Positions 26,310-35,598 of a DNA stretch of 64,000 nucleotides are shown here, piece by piece; position 1 is the first letter of the stretch, and each line of letters begins with the position of its first letter. This DNA is from Kibdelosporangium persicum (lineage in GTDB: Bacteria; Actinomycetota; Actinomycetes; Mycobacteriales; Pseudonocardiaceae), in contig NZ_JAAATY010000035.1 of NCBI RefSeq assembly GCF_013280595.1, positions 1 through 64,000 of the forward strand. Reading direction: 5' to 3'. Below the pieces are notes generated by a model, which was given only the letters and a program-made list of their open reading frames with translations, did no database searches and was not told where the DNA came from. The position numbers and the translations under genes are program-made.

Positions 26310-27475
26310 CGCTGACCCCACCCCTGCCAGGGCTGGGTCGCCCGGATCGTCTTGAGCAGGTATTCGATCTCGGTCCTGGTAAGCGCCTCGACGATGTAGT
26401 GGTCCATGGTGGCCGGGTGCAGGAACATCGGGATGTCGTCGGTCGAACAACCCGGCAAGACGATGGGAAGGAGGTAGCTTCGCCATTCCGGGTGCTTCTG
26501 AAGCAGGTTTCTGATCACCCCGAGTTCACTGCGGATGCCCGGGTGACCGGTGGACTCGTAGGTTCCTTCGCCGACTGCCTTGCACGTCGGCGAGGCGATG
26601 ACGGCAACGAAGTCCGCTTCCCGGATCTCACGCAGTGCCCAGTGGTCCCACTCCGTGCGGGGTCCCTCTTGGTCTTTGTCGATTCTTGGGTCCAAGCCGC
26701 TTTCGCGCAGGAGGTCGGCGAAATCCCGGACCTTTTTCTTATGCGTCTCGTCCTCGTGCGCATAGCAGATGAAGACCCGGGGTGATGGTCGGGGAAGGCC
26801 GACTCCCGAACCGCCACGCTTTTCGGCCTCGACAAGAGGTGATCGGGTGGACTCGGTCAGCGAGATGCTGAACTCCGTCGACTTCGGCACTGGGTGGAAG
26901 TCGTCTCCGTCGGCGAGCCGCGGTTCGAAGCGCGCGGTCAGCCGGAATTTCTGCTCAGTTCGCCCTCCGGGCGTGAGCAGCACGATCCACGCCGAATAGG
27001 AGCCGGGACGGACCCCGGTTCTGCCCGGAGCGACGTGCAGCCACCGGATCGAGTCGCCAGAGGCGCCGTAAACGTGAACCGGGCCGTCGGTCGGCGGGAT
27101 GTGGACCAGAGCGGCGCTGTTGTCGACCGGGACGAACTCCAGGTTGCGGCTGAGCGCGTAGGAAGTGGCGGGTTGGGGTTCAGTGGCTCCGCGGGGCACC
27201 GCGGCGACGACCGTTGAGTCGCGGTCTGCCAACGGGAAGCCGATCTCGAACCAGCGCATGACCGGGGCACCGGGGTCGATGCGCAGGTCGTAGTTGATCT
27301 TTACAAGGTGTGCGGCCTTACCGGGAAACGCCGCGTGCACCCCGGCTACGGGGTGCACGTGCCAGCGACTGAGACGCAGGGCGCCGAAGACCACCTCCTC
27401 CGGCCCTGTGTCGATCCGCCGCCCACTGTTGTCCACAAGGGTCAATGGGACACCGATGCCGTCTTCCGGCCGCAT
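26306..27475 (-). CDS. SEFIR (TIR-like) domain protein coupled to the caspase-helicase
   Basis: A 389-residue protein. The start is the ATG at 27475, five bases after AAAGGAG. The C-terminal 158 residues (about 232-389) are a SEFIR domain: VFICYAHEDETHKKKVRDFA, LRESGLDPRIDKDQ and EADFVAVIASPTCK. SEFIR domains are TIR relatives used for homotypic signalling or as effectors. The N-terminal 200 residues look beta-rich (WHVHPVAGVHAAFPGKAAHL, VHVYGASGDSIRWLHV, GSYSAWIVLLTPGG) and match no family I know; they could be a ligand-sensing domain. Its TGA overlaps the next gene's GTG, so the two proteins are made together and probably interact. Confidence 0.8.
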   Translation of the reverse strand: MRPEDGIGVPLTLVDNSGRRIDTGPEEVVFGALRLSRWHVHPVAGVHAAFPGKAAHLVKINYDLRIDPGAPVMRWFEIGFPLADRDSTVVAAVPRGATEPQPATSYALSRNLEFVPVDNSAALVHIPPTDGPVHVYGASGDSIRWLHVAPGRTGVRPGSYSAWIVLLTPGGRTEQKFRLTARFEPRLADGDDFHPVPKSTEFSISLTESTRSPLVEAEKRGGSGVGLPRPSPRVFICYAHEDETHKKKVRDFADLLRESGLDPRIDKDQEGPRTEWDHWALREIREADFVAVIASPTCKAVGEGTYESTGHPGIRSELGVIRNLLQKHPEWRSYLLPIVLPGCSTDDIPMFLHPATMDHYIVEALTRTEIEYLLKTIRATQPWQGWGQR

Positions 27476-27745
27476 GCCCGCTCCTTTCTGATCGGCGAGA
27501 TGTGGGCGACAGATTAGACACATGAATCGCAGTGCTCGGGCATCGGGGGAGCGGTGTCATACATGTGTCACAGAATTGACGATATCGGCAAGGGCAAATG
27601 AATTTGCTCGACCGGTTACACCTGTGGTTTGCTGCGTGCCGCAGGGTCCCAGTTGCACCGGCTGTCGTTCTTTCGGTGGCCGGGGCACGTATTCGTCTCG
27701 GTCGGCATTGTTCACCGACAGGTCCCTGGGAAGGTTGCATTCGTG
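27476..27745. promoter_or_regulatory. Divergent promoter region between the SEFIR/caspase and pPIWI_RE operons
   Basis: A 270-bp gap, clearly more AT-rich than its neighbours, from which two defence operons diverge. A TTGACG at 27576-27581 with a weak -10-like TGAATT 17 bases later could serve the rightward operon. The imperfect dyad around GTGTCATACATGTGTCAC (27554-27571) could be an operator. No coding frame here is convincing. Confidence 0.4.
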
Positions 27746-28900
27746 ATGGAAACTCTGGACGAAACAGTTCCGCTGGACCGTTCTGCGGACGACCAACGGC
27801 GCGCTCAGGCCATTACTGCGTGTTGTCTCGCGGCGGCTGTGCTCGGCGACCCGGATTTGCCTGGGGACCGGCGTGCCCGCGCGCTGATGAGCTGTCTTGG
27901 AGTGCTCACCGCCGCGCACCCCATCGGCGAGGCTCCGCCCATGGCTCGCTTCCGCGCGGGACTGCGCGGGCCGTTGGGCAACCTGCTGCCCCGCGACGTG
28001 GACACCACTGGGATCGCAGGACTGGAACTGCTCGACAAACAGGGCCGCTTCACCGACGAGGCGGAGGATCTGTGCAGAGAGTTCCTGATGCCCTCCGCCG
28101 CGCTGGAAGAGCACTGGCCATGGGAACGGGTCGCTGCGGAGCAGGAGGAGCGACGGGTCTACGAAGTGCTGCGCAGGCTCCCGGAGGCGCAATATGCGCA
28201 TTTGCGCGCCCAGCTAGTCGATCGGCCCGTCGACGACCTCCGTGCCTTGCGGCGCATCTGGGACACCCTGTTGCCGCAGTTCTACGAACCGGTCGCAGGC
28301 TGGTCGTGGCAGCAGGTGCGTGGATGGTTCTTCCAATGCCCGGACTGCGGGTGGCCGATGCGCGTGCTCGGCAGCGGGCCGGTCGTGGACGTCCGGTGCG
28401 AAGCGCACGCTCGCCGCGGCGTGGCCTACACCTGCCGGGTCGACGCCCGTACGGACGGTGCTCCAGAACTGCGGCCCGTGGGCGAGCGCGCTGTGCCCGT
28501 GGCGGCGCAGCCCGCCACCAGGGAGTCGATGGCGGTGTCCCGCATCGTCTGGCGATATGTGACGTTGCCAGGTCTGTTGGAGTGCAGGCTGCGTGATCAT
28601 GCACGGAGACTTGGGGCGGAGGTGACGATGTGGCCACACCAGGACCGCTACGACCTCAAGATCGAGTTTGGCGCGCAGGTGTGGCGAGTGGACGCCAAGG
28701 CGTGGGCATCCCCGGTCGCGTTGGGTGAGGCATTGCGCAGCGCCCGTCCCGCTGCCCCGGATCTGATGATCGTCGTCCCGGACCACCAGCGTTCGAGTTT
28801 GGAATTGCTGCGGCACATGATCGGCGGCCGTGGGTACCGGGTCGAGACGGCCAAGGACCTCATGGCCGAGTTGACCAAGATCGCGGCGGTGATGGCGTGA
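27746..28900 (+). CDS. pPIWI_RE-associated nuclease (zinc ribbon plus REase-fold domain)
   Basis: First gene of a three-gene pPIWI_RE operon; 384 residues from the ATG at 27746 (GGAAGG 12 bases before). The N-terminal half is helical. A zinc-ribbon-like segment follows near 198-235 (CPDCGWPM, then VRCEAHARR and YTCRVD). The C-terminal 120 residues look like a restriction-endonuclease fold, with the probable active site in YDLKIEF and VWRVDAKAW (an Asp followed by Asp-x-Lys) near 302-320. In the known pPIWI_RE systems an REase of this kind accompanies the PIWI protein and the helicase. The stop overlaps the helicase start as GTGA. Confidence 0.75.
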   Translation: METLDETVPLDRSADDQRRAQAITACCLAAAVLGDPDLPGDRRARALMSCLGVLTAAHPIGEAPPMARFRAGLRGPLGNLLPRDVDTTGIAGLELLDKQGRFTDEAEDLCREFLMPSAALEEHWPWERVAAEQEERRVYEVLRRLPEAQYAHLRAQLVDRPVDDLRALRRIWDTLLPQFYEPVAGWSWQQVRGWFFQCPDCGWPMRVLGSGPVVDVRCEAHARRGVAYTCRVDARTDGAPELRPVGERAVPVAAQPATRESMAVSRIVWRYVTLPGLLECRLRDHARRLGAEVTMWPHQDRYDLKIEFGAQVWRVDAKAWASPVALGEALRSARPAAPDLMIVVPDHQRSSLELLRHMIGGRGYRVETAKDLMAELTKIAAVMA

Positions 28901-31900
28901 CTGTCCCGACCGCTCCCACCGGAATCGCGACCCAGATCGCCTGTGCCCTCGCCGAGGAGTTCTTCGGGTTCCCCGACCCCGACGGCCGCACAGCTGTGCC
29001 GCTGGACGCCGCGGCACTGGTCGCCGCGGGCAGGCTGGATCTGTGGCGGGGCTGGGCCAAGCAAACCGCGGCCACTAGGCGGCTGGTGGGCCGGTTCCTG
29101 CGGGTGCGGCCGAACGAGATCGGGGCGCATCGCCGGTTCACTGAGATGGCCCGTGCGTTGCGCGCGGACACCGACAGCCCGTACGGAGTTCCCGAAGACG
29201 TGCCTGACGACGAGGTCGTGGCGGTCGTGGCCCGGCACGGGCAGCGGCCGCTCGACCTCGTCAGGCGCCTGCTCGACGAAGCCGAGGTCAAGTATGTGCA
29301 GGGCAGGCGCCCACTACCCGTCGCAGGGCCGGGCAGGTGGAGCTTCGGGTGGCGTGGACAGTCCGTTGTGGACCTTTCACCCGCTGTGAAGGGTGGCGTC
29401 GTGGACCCGATTGTCCTCGACACCACCCCTCCCGTTGCGGAAGTGACCGTCAAGCCGGAGGAGCTACGGCGGCTGGCCGACGAGATCGCAACGCGCCGCG
29501 GTGAGAGACCATGGCAGGCCCGGGTCCTCCACGAGTTGTTCGCCGGACTGCGCACCGACAATGACGTCCCGGTGCACGAGCTCCTGCTGCGGCCAGGCGG
29601 AATCCGCCTGCTCAACGCTCCGACCGGGGTCGGCAAGTCCGTCCTCATCAGACTGCTCGCACTGCATCTGGCCCGATCTGGTGTCCCCGTCGCGATCGTG
29701 GTCGGCACCGTCCACGAAGCCATGGAGACCGCCGACAAGATCTCCAGCGACCTGCAGACTCTGGACTTGCCCCGTCGCTGCACCGCGCTGGTCTCACCCA
29801 GGCGCCTTGCGGAGAAAGCGGCACAGGCGGCCGACCGAGGGCAGTGGGCCAGGTTCGACACTTTGGCCTACGGCTGTGCTCTCTCGGCGTTGGTGGTCGA
29901 CGGGCCGCAACCCGTCGCCCCGGACGAGCCGTGCACTGGATTGCGGCCCATGGTTGAGCAGCCAGGTGTTGAGGAGAAGCGACAGCCCGCGCCTCGGCAC
30001 GCCTGCCCGTATCTGGGAGTGTGCGGCCGCCACCAGGGTCTGCGAGATGCGGCGGCCGCCGACATCATCGTCACCAACCACCACAACCTCGTCCACGGCA
30101 CGGTTCCGGTGCCCGTTCGGGTCGACGGGGTCGAGCTGAACCGGCTGCCGGTCCAGGAGTTTCTCCTGCGCCGGTGTGCGGTGCTGCTGGCCGACGAAGT
30201 CGACCTGCTGCAGAGCAACATGTTCGACGCGGGCGCCCGCCAGCTCAAGCTCGCGGCCAGCGGTACGGTGGCCGAGCTGCCCCTGGTCCGGTTGGACACC
30301 GAGCGGACCATGCTGCTTCCGGCCGAGGACCGCGCGGTCGTGCCGCCGCTGACGCGCACCCGGTTCCTGGCCGACCAGTTCCTCAACTACGTCCTGGAGG
30401 GCGACCTGTGGCTGGGGGACGCACGCCCGGCTGCTCATGGTCCGCGCAAATCGTCCTCCGGAAGCGCGGACTCGGGCTGGCACCTGCCTGGCTCCCGCGA
30501 CCGGATGCTGCTCAAGCACCTATTCGAACTCGACGACAGCACTGAGAACGCCCAGGACGTGGCGGTGCCGGCCGAGGTCTACCAGCAGTTCAACGCGCTG
30601 TTCCCGGACATCGGCGGGACCGGTGGCGCGGACCTGCCGGAGTGGCTTCGCGAGGTCGCCGACCTTCTGGCGTCGGCGGTCAGCAACGACAGCGGCCAAG
30701 ACCACATCCGGGAAGTCCGGCACCGTCTCCATGAGGTACTCGAACCGCACGTGGCAGAGGCGAAAGACCGTCGGGATGTGGTCAACGCGCTGCTGGTCCG
30801 TACATGGCTCGGCGCACTGCACCAGGCGTTGACCCGCCTCACCTTCGCGGTCGCCGCGCCGGGGACGGAGATGCCGGCCGCGCGTGTGCTCGCCGAGCAG
30901 TTGGGGACCGTGGCCCAGCATCAGGCGATCCCGTACGGCCCTCTGGGGTATCTGCTGTTCGGGTTCCGCGTCGACAGAGTCGAAGATCCCCGGCTTGGCG
31001 GGACCCTGTCCGTACAGGCCGTCGGAGGCGACCCGCACACCACGGTCGCCCAATTGGGTGGCACGGTCGCACTGGCCGCAGCTGGAGTGGAACGCGTGGT
31101 GCTGGGCCTGTCGGCCACCGCGTACTTCCCCGGCGCCGGGCGCGAGCACATCCGGGCGTGCGTCACCTATGCAATGACCGACGCCAAGCCAGGGACGTTC
31201 TCCACGCGGGCAGGCGAGGCACTGGATGAGCAGTACCAGACCATCCACATCGGCGGCCGGGCAGAAGCCGGGAAGGACGCGGCGATCCGCGCGCTCGGCG
31301 CGTCGCTGTGGGACCAGCACATCGATGCGCACCTGCGGACGCTGGCAGCGACCGAACCGGACCGCGAACTGTGCATGCTGGTCGGCAACTCCTATCGGCA
31401 CGCCGTCCTGCTTGCGGCCGGAATCGCGAGCAGGACAGCAGACCCGGGCTGGGTGGCGGTTGTTGTCCCCCGGCACGGCTCTCCGTCACCGGTCGTGCTG
31501 CCCGCCGAGGTCGTCACGGTGACGATCGACGAGCTGGAGTCGCTGCCACACAAGCACCCTGGGGTCAAGGTGTGCATCGCGCCGCTGAGCCTGGTGGCCC
31601 GAGGCCTCAACATCCTGGTGCCTGGCGACCAGCGCTCGGCACTGGCGTCGGTGTGGGTCTGCGTGCGCCCGCCCGCCCAGGTCACCGACTCCGCAGAGAT
31701 GTTCGCCAGCGTCAACGCGTACGCGCTGGGCAAGAACGAGCCGAGCGTTGACCCGGTGGCGGTGTGGGTCGAGCAGCGCAAGCGCGCGTTCTTCCGGCTC
31801 TTCCACATCCTCACCAGCGACCCGCGTTTCAGCAGGCTCAGCCGAGCGCTCAAGGCCGAGGCAGTCGCCGGGATGCTCGTCGAGATGATCCAGTTGGCGG

Positions 31901-32112
31901 GCCGGGCGCGGCGAGGTGGCACTCCGGTGCAGCTGTTCCTGGCGGACGGAGCGTTCCATGATCCGAAGCACGGCACCGACATCCCGGGCTTGCTCCGCTA
32001 TTACTACGCGAACCTCAGCCCTGTCGAACAACGCGAACTGCGCCGCATCTACGGCTCGACGCTCGTGTCCTGGTTGGACTTCGCGGGCATCGGCGACGAG
32101 GAGGACCGGTGA
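28897..32112 (+). CDS. DinG/XPD-like superfamily 2 helicase of the pPIWI_RE system
   Basis: A 1071-residue helicase. Walker A is NAPTGVGKSVL and the Walker B region LLADEVDLL. Four cysteines at 327, 346, 370 and 376 (CPYLGVC at the end) are placed like the iron-sulphur cluster of XPD/DinG helicases, and they precede the typical DIIVTNHHNL. The C-terminal RecA-like half contains VVLGLSATAYFP and the terminal motif IQLAGRARRGG. It is longer than DinG because of N-terminal and central additions. It overlaps both neighbours by GTGA (28897-28900 and 32109-32112), implying coupled synthesis. It would unwind or remodel the nucleic-acid target for the PIWI and nuclease subunits. Confidence 0.87.
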   Translation: MTVPTAPTGIATQIACALAEEFFGFPDPDGRTAVPLDAAALVAAGRLDLWRGWAKQTAATRRLVGRFLRVRPNEIGAHRRFTEMARALRADTDSPYGVPEDVPDDEVVAVVARHGQRPLDLVRRLLDEAEVKYVQGRRPLPVAGPGRWSFGWRGQSVVDLSPAVKGGVVDPIVLDTTPPVAEVTVKPEELRRLADEIATRRGERPWQARVLHELFAGLRTDNDVPVHELLLRPGGIRLLNAPTGVGKSVLIRLLALHLARSGVPVAIVVGTVHEAMETADKISSDLQTLDLPRRCTALVSPRRLAEKAAQAADRGQWARFDTLAYGCALSALVVDGPQPVAPDEPCTGLRPMVEQPGVEEKRQPAPRHACPYLGVCGRHQGLRDAAAADIIVTNHHNLVHGTVPVPVRVDGVELNRLPVQEFLLRRCAVLLADEVDLLQSNMFDAGARQLKLAASGTVAELPLVRLDTERTMLLPAEDRAVVPPLTRTRFLADQFLNYVLEGDLWLGDARPAAHGPRKSSSGSADSGWHLPGSRDRMLLKHLFELDDSTENAQDVAVPAEVYQQFNALFPDIGGTGGADLPEWLREVADLLASAVSNDSGQDHIREVRHRLHEVLEPHVAEAKDRRDVVNALLVRTWLGALHQALTRLTFAVAAPGTEMPAARVLAEQLGTVAQHQAIPYGPLGYLLFGFRVDRVEDPRLGGTLSVQAVGGDPHTTVAQLGGTVALAAAGVERVVLGLSATAYFPGAGREHIRACVTYAMTDAKPGTFSTRAGEALDEQYQTIHIGGRAEAGKDAAIRALGASLWDQHIDAHLRTLAATEPDRELCMLVGNSYRHAVLLAAGIASRTADPGWVAVVVPRHGSPSPVVLPAEVVTVTIDELESLPHKHPGVKVCIAPLSLVARGLNILVPGDQRSALASVWVCVRPPAQVTDSAEMFASVNAYALGKNEPSVDPVAVWVEQRKRAFFRLFHILTSDPRFSRLSRALKAEAVAGMLVEMIQLAGRARRGGTPVQLFLADGAFHDPKHGTDIPGLLRYYYANLSPVEQRELRRIYGSTLVSWLDFAGIGDEEDR

Positions 32113-34709
32113 CCGCCGGCAACAAGGAACTGCCCCTACTGGCCTTCCCGTTGACGGAAGTGCTGCACGGGTCAGCGCACATCCATCAACTCCCTGACCG
32201 CGTCGACGAAGTGTGGATGCGGCTACGCGGCCGTTACCGGGAAAGAGTGCGCTGGAACGTCAACCTCCCGTACTCGGGTCTGGCGACTGCACTGCGCGCC
32301 TACAGCGGCGCCTGCGTGAACCTGTTTCCTGCCAGCAAGCACGAGGCGCCGCGACGGCTGGTATCCAGCAAGCCCCTCGACCGGCGTGACGTCCGTGACG
32401 CCGTGATGCTATGGGAGCAGGCCGTGCTCGGTGTACCCGACGAGGAGATCACCTTCGGCTACGCGAGCGAGTTGGCGGATCTGGTCGCTGACAACCTGGT
32501 CGGCGAGCGAGTGTCGCTCGCCGACCAGGTACGCCATGTCGGTGATCAGCCCGACGCGCCGAACTGGGTCTACGACGCCGCCACTTGGCAGGTCGCCCGC
32601 AAGCTGGCGGGCAACGTGTGGCGGGTCGATGGTCGTGAGGTGTCGCTGCGGGCCGATACCGACGGCAACTTGCTGGTCTGGGACCCGGATGCGTTGTGGT
32701 CCGGCGTGTGGAAGGCGGATGGCGACCGCTGCTACGCCGCGCTTCGGATCCGCCTGCTGATGAAGACGCTGCCGGGCATGAGGACTCCGGTCGTGGTGCT
32801 CGACCCGTCGGTGGCGCGGTTGAGCCGGTGGCTCAACGGTGCCCGCACCGCCTGGCTGGCGCCGCGCCGCAACGAGGACCCGCTGCTCCGCCTTGCCGTG
32901 GAAGGCCGGAACCGCGTTGGCAGGATCGAGACGACGAGCCGTATCGCGCTGTCGGTTTCGCACAGGCTCCGCGGGGAGAACCTGCTCGAACCAGGTGACC
33001 TTGACCTCACCGGGCCGCCAGGCCGATTGCGAGCGCTGGTGCGCAAGTCCGTGCGATTTCCGGTCGGTCGCGGCGTGGGCATGTACACCGTGCGCGAACT
33101 GAGCCGCCACGCCGCGGAAGTGCTCGAAGTGCCGAACGTGACAGCCCGCGAGGTGAAAGGACACCGGTTCTCCGTCCAGGCCAAGCGGATCGTCGCGGCG
33201 GGCCGAGACGTCGATCTACTCGACGAGAGCGGATTGCCTGCGGTCATCAAGGCCTCTGGCGGCGAGCGGCTACGTGTCCTGGTCCTTTATGGCACTCAGC
33301 GCACCCGTGCCCGGGTGCAGCGGCTGCTCGCTCATCACTTCGCCCGGACCGACCTCGCAGAGGGCATCCAGGAGGACACTCTGGTCCAGGTCGGGGCGCA
33401 CGTGGAGGTCGTGTTCCACCACGCGGCGCGGTTACTGGCCCACGGTGAACACCGGCAGCGGCCGGGGGAGCTGGATCAGGTCCGGCATCTCGCCGCGCCG
33501 GACGGGACGCGGGTCCTGGTGCTGTGCGAGACCGAGTACGACGGCCGGACGCCGGAGGGGGATGCGAAGCCTGTGGTCAACCGGCTGCTCGCCGAGCGCG
33601 GCGCACTGGCCCAGTTCCTCGCGACAGCACCGGAGACCAAGGCAGTGGCGGACCCCGCGAAGGACCACGCGGGCAACAACGCGGTGGCCGACCTGCTGCG
33701 AGCTGCTGGTCTGGTCCACCCAAGAATGACCAGTGCGCTGTCTTCGGGCAGCCTCGGGATGACAGAGCCGGTCGCGTACGTCGGACTGCACGTCCGGGCT
33801 CAGCGTGGGGAGGCGTGGATCAAGGGTGAGCCGAAGCTGAGTTGGTCGTTGGTCGCCATGGTCCCGGACGGCGAGCATTGGCGAATCCTGGCCTACCAGT
33901 CCGCGCCGCATCCGAAGATCGGCAAGAGGACCGGGTGGCAGGACTACTTCACCGTGAACACCGCGTTCCGCGCGCTACCGTTGCCTGGCGGCAAGCGCCA
34001 GGACGAGAGCCTGCTAGTGGCGATTGACACTGCTCTCGGCCAGTTGCGCCCGCACGTGGCTACCGGGTCGGGGTACGTACTGATGGTCTCCGGTGACAGC
34101 TCACGGTCGTTGTGGCCGCTGCTGGCCAACAAGAACCTTGATCTCGAACCAGACTCCGCGGGCCGCGTCGGTGATCGCCGAGCCCTGCCTGGCTGGGACG
34201 CGGCTCTCGGACACCGCCCGCGGGCCGTGGTACGAGTGACCTCGGGAACACGCGACCTGCCACGTCCGGTCGAAGTGCGCAGCCCTGACACGGCGGCCGG
34301 GAACGGTTGGCGTGTCGGCAAGACGACGCGGTCGCTGTACCAGCTCGCCGATTCCGCGAACACGTGGATTTTGGCCAACATCCCACGCCCGTTCGCCGGC
34401 GGCGGGTGGCACAGCCGGGCAGGACTCGACATCGGGCGGTGGTCCGCGGACGCGGAAACAGGCAGGCACACGTGGTATGCCCACACCAGCACTGAGATCG
34501 TGGTCGTCGGCGCGAACTCGGACCCGCTGCGTTACGCCGTCGCGGCGGCGCGGCTGTGCGACCACGCGGTGTCCTGGGACGGGCGCACCAGCTACCCCGC
34601 ACCGGTTCACCTGGCAGCGCTGATGGACCGCAACCATCCCGAGTATCGACGAACCGTGGACTGGGACGACGAAACGGAGTATGAGGAAACCGATGAGACG
34701 ACGAGCTAG
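32109..34709 (+). CDS. pPIWI_RE protein (prokaryotic PIWI-family, defence)
   Basis: An 866-residue protein, third gene of the operon. I identify it from the gene trio and from its C-terminal RNase H-like half: EPVAYVGLHVRAQRGEAWIK near 553-572, GSGYVLMVSGDSSRSLWPLL near 654-672, then IPRPFAGGGWHSRAG and STEIVVVGANSDPL with an acidic residue in the first strand. The family name refers to a conserved Arg and Glu. At the first strand, where active PIWI enzymes have Asp, a His appears (GLHVRA), so this copy may bind but not cut, leaving cleavage to the REase subunit. That alignment is by eye only. The N-terminal half, including the guide-binding part, is not resolved. Confidence 0.78.
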   Translation: MTAGNKELPLLAFPLTEVLHGSAHIHQLPDRVDEVWMRLRGRYRERVRWNVNLPYSGLATALRAYSGACVNLFPASKHEAPRRLVSSKPLDRRDVRDAVMLWEQAVLGVPDEEITFGYASELADLVADNLVGERVSLADQVRHVGDQPDAPNWVYDAATWQVARKLAGNVWRVDGREVSLRADTDGNLLVWDPDALWSGVWKADGDRCYAALRIRLLMKTLPGMRTPVVVLDPSVARLSRWLNGARTAWLAPRRNEDPLLRLAVEGRNRVGRIETTSRIALSVSHRLRGENLLEPGDLDLTGPPGRLRALVRKSVRFPVGRGVGMYTVRELSRHAAEVLEVPNVTAREVKGHRFSVQAKRIVAAGRDVDLLDESGLPAVIKASGGERLRVLVLYGTQRTRARVQRLLAHHFARTDLAEGIQEDTLVQVGAHVEVVFHHAARLLAHGEHRQRPGELDQVRHLAAPDGTRVLVLCETEYDGRTPEGDAKPVVNRLLAERGALAQFLATAPETKAVADPAKDHAGNNAVADLLRAAGLVHPRMTSALSSGSLGMTEPVAYVGLHVRAQRGEAWIKGEPKLSWSLVAMVPDGEHWRILAYQSAPHPKIGKRTGWQDYFTVNTAFRALPLPGGKRQDESLLVAIDTALGQLRPHVATGSGYVLMVSGDSSRSLWPLLANKNLDLEPDSAGRVGDRRALPGWDAALGHRPRAVVRVTSGTRDLPRPVEVRSPDTAAGNGWRVGKTTRSLYQLADSANTWILANIPRPFAGGGWHSRAGLDIGRWSADAETGRHTWYAHTSTEIVVVGANSDPLRYAVAAARLCDHAVSWDGRTSYPAPVHLAALMDRNHPEYRRTVDWDDETEYEETDETTS

Positions 34710-34925
34710 TGGTCGAGCAGATCTGCATGAAACCCCGGCGCCATGCTCGGCAGCGGAGTCGGTCGCGTCCTCGGAAGAGGTCGTCCGCGCCCAACGAACG
34801 CCTGACGCATATGAAAGTTTGTGGGCAGATGTTGGTCTGACTGGGCGAAAGGTCGTCTGAGGTATGTCCGAAGCGGTAGTGTCGCCATGTAATTGTTCTT
34901 CATGCGGCTGCCGGAGAATCCGTAC

Positions 34926-35591
34926 ATGACGAATGAAGGTCCCCCGCTCACCCTCCCGGAAAGATCAGCTCTCCTCGCGTTGATGACCTTTGTCGGCGAG
35001 GCGTCGAACACGGAGATCAAGGACAGATACCGGTTCACAATCGACAAGGGCACTCGCGAGCGCCTGAAAGAACTCGACCTTATCACCGTCCATCAGGCAA
35101 GACAGCTGCGTAACGCCTATGTCCACACGTTGACCGAGGAGGGCTGGAGGCGCTGCCGGGAGGAACTGGATGCGGAGCCGTCGGGGCGCGTGGACAAGGG
35201 GTATCGCTTGCTTTACGGGGTGCTACGGCTGCTTGGTGAACATTTGACCAGGTGGGATCTGAAGCTCGCTGATCTCTTCAACGAGAAACCGCAGCCCGAT
35301 TCGGTGGAAACCCGCGGTTATGCAGATTCGGATATTGACGAGGAGATACGTTCCGCCTATCGTGTTTTGGCCGCGCAGCCACGTGCGTGGGTCAGTTTGA
35401 CACGGCTGCGCGAGAAGCTCGCCCACCTGTCGCGCGGAGAGCTGGACGCCGGCCTGGTGCGGCTCAACATGAATCCGCAGGCGCAACTGATTCCCGAGGA
35501 GAACCAGAAGGTCCTGACGGTTGCCGACCAGGCAGCCGCGATCCGGCTCGGCGGCGAGGACAAGCACGTGCTGTCGATCGACGTCACGTGA
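34926..35591 (+). CDS. Winged-helix protein, first gene of an ATPase-AIPR operon
   Basis: A 221-residue protein from the ATG at 34926 (GGAG 10 bases upstream); ATG at 34902 is an alternative without a ribosome site. The N-terminal 85 residues form a winged helix (ALLALMTFVGEASNTEIKDR, LKELDLITVHQARQLRNAYV, LTEEGWRRCREEL). The rest is helical with a second possible winged-helix-like part (VSLTRLREKLAHLSRGELDA). It is separated from the pPIWI_RE operon by 216 bases and precedes the ATPase gene by 7 bases. It may be a DNA-binding or sensor subunit of the system, or its regulator. I do not recognise a named family. Confidence 0.65.
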   Translation: MTNEGPPLTLPERSALLALMTFVGEASNTEIKDRYRFTIDKGTRERLKELDLITVHQARQLRNAYVHTLTEEGWRRCREELDAEPSGRVDKGYRLLYGVLRLLGEHLTRWDLKLADLFNEKPQPDSVETRGYADSDIDEEIRSAYRVLAAQPRAWVSLTRLREKLAHLSRGELDAGLVRLNMNPQAQLIPEENQKVLTVADQAAAIRLGGEDKHVLSIDVT

Positions 35592-35598
35592 GGCTGCC

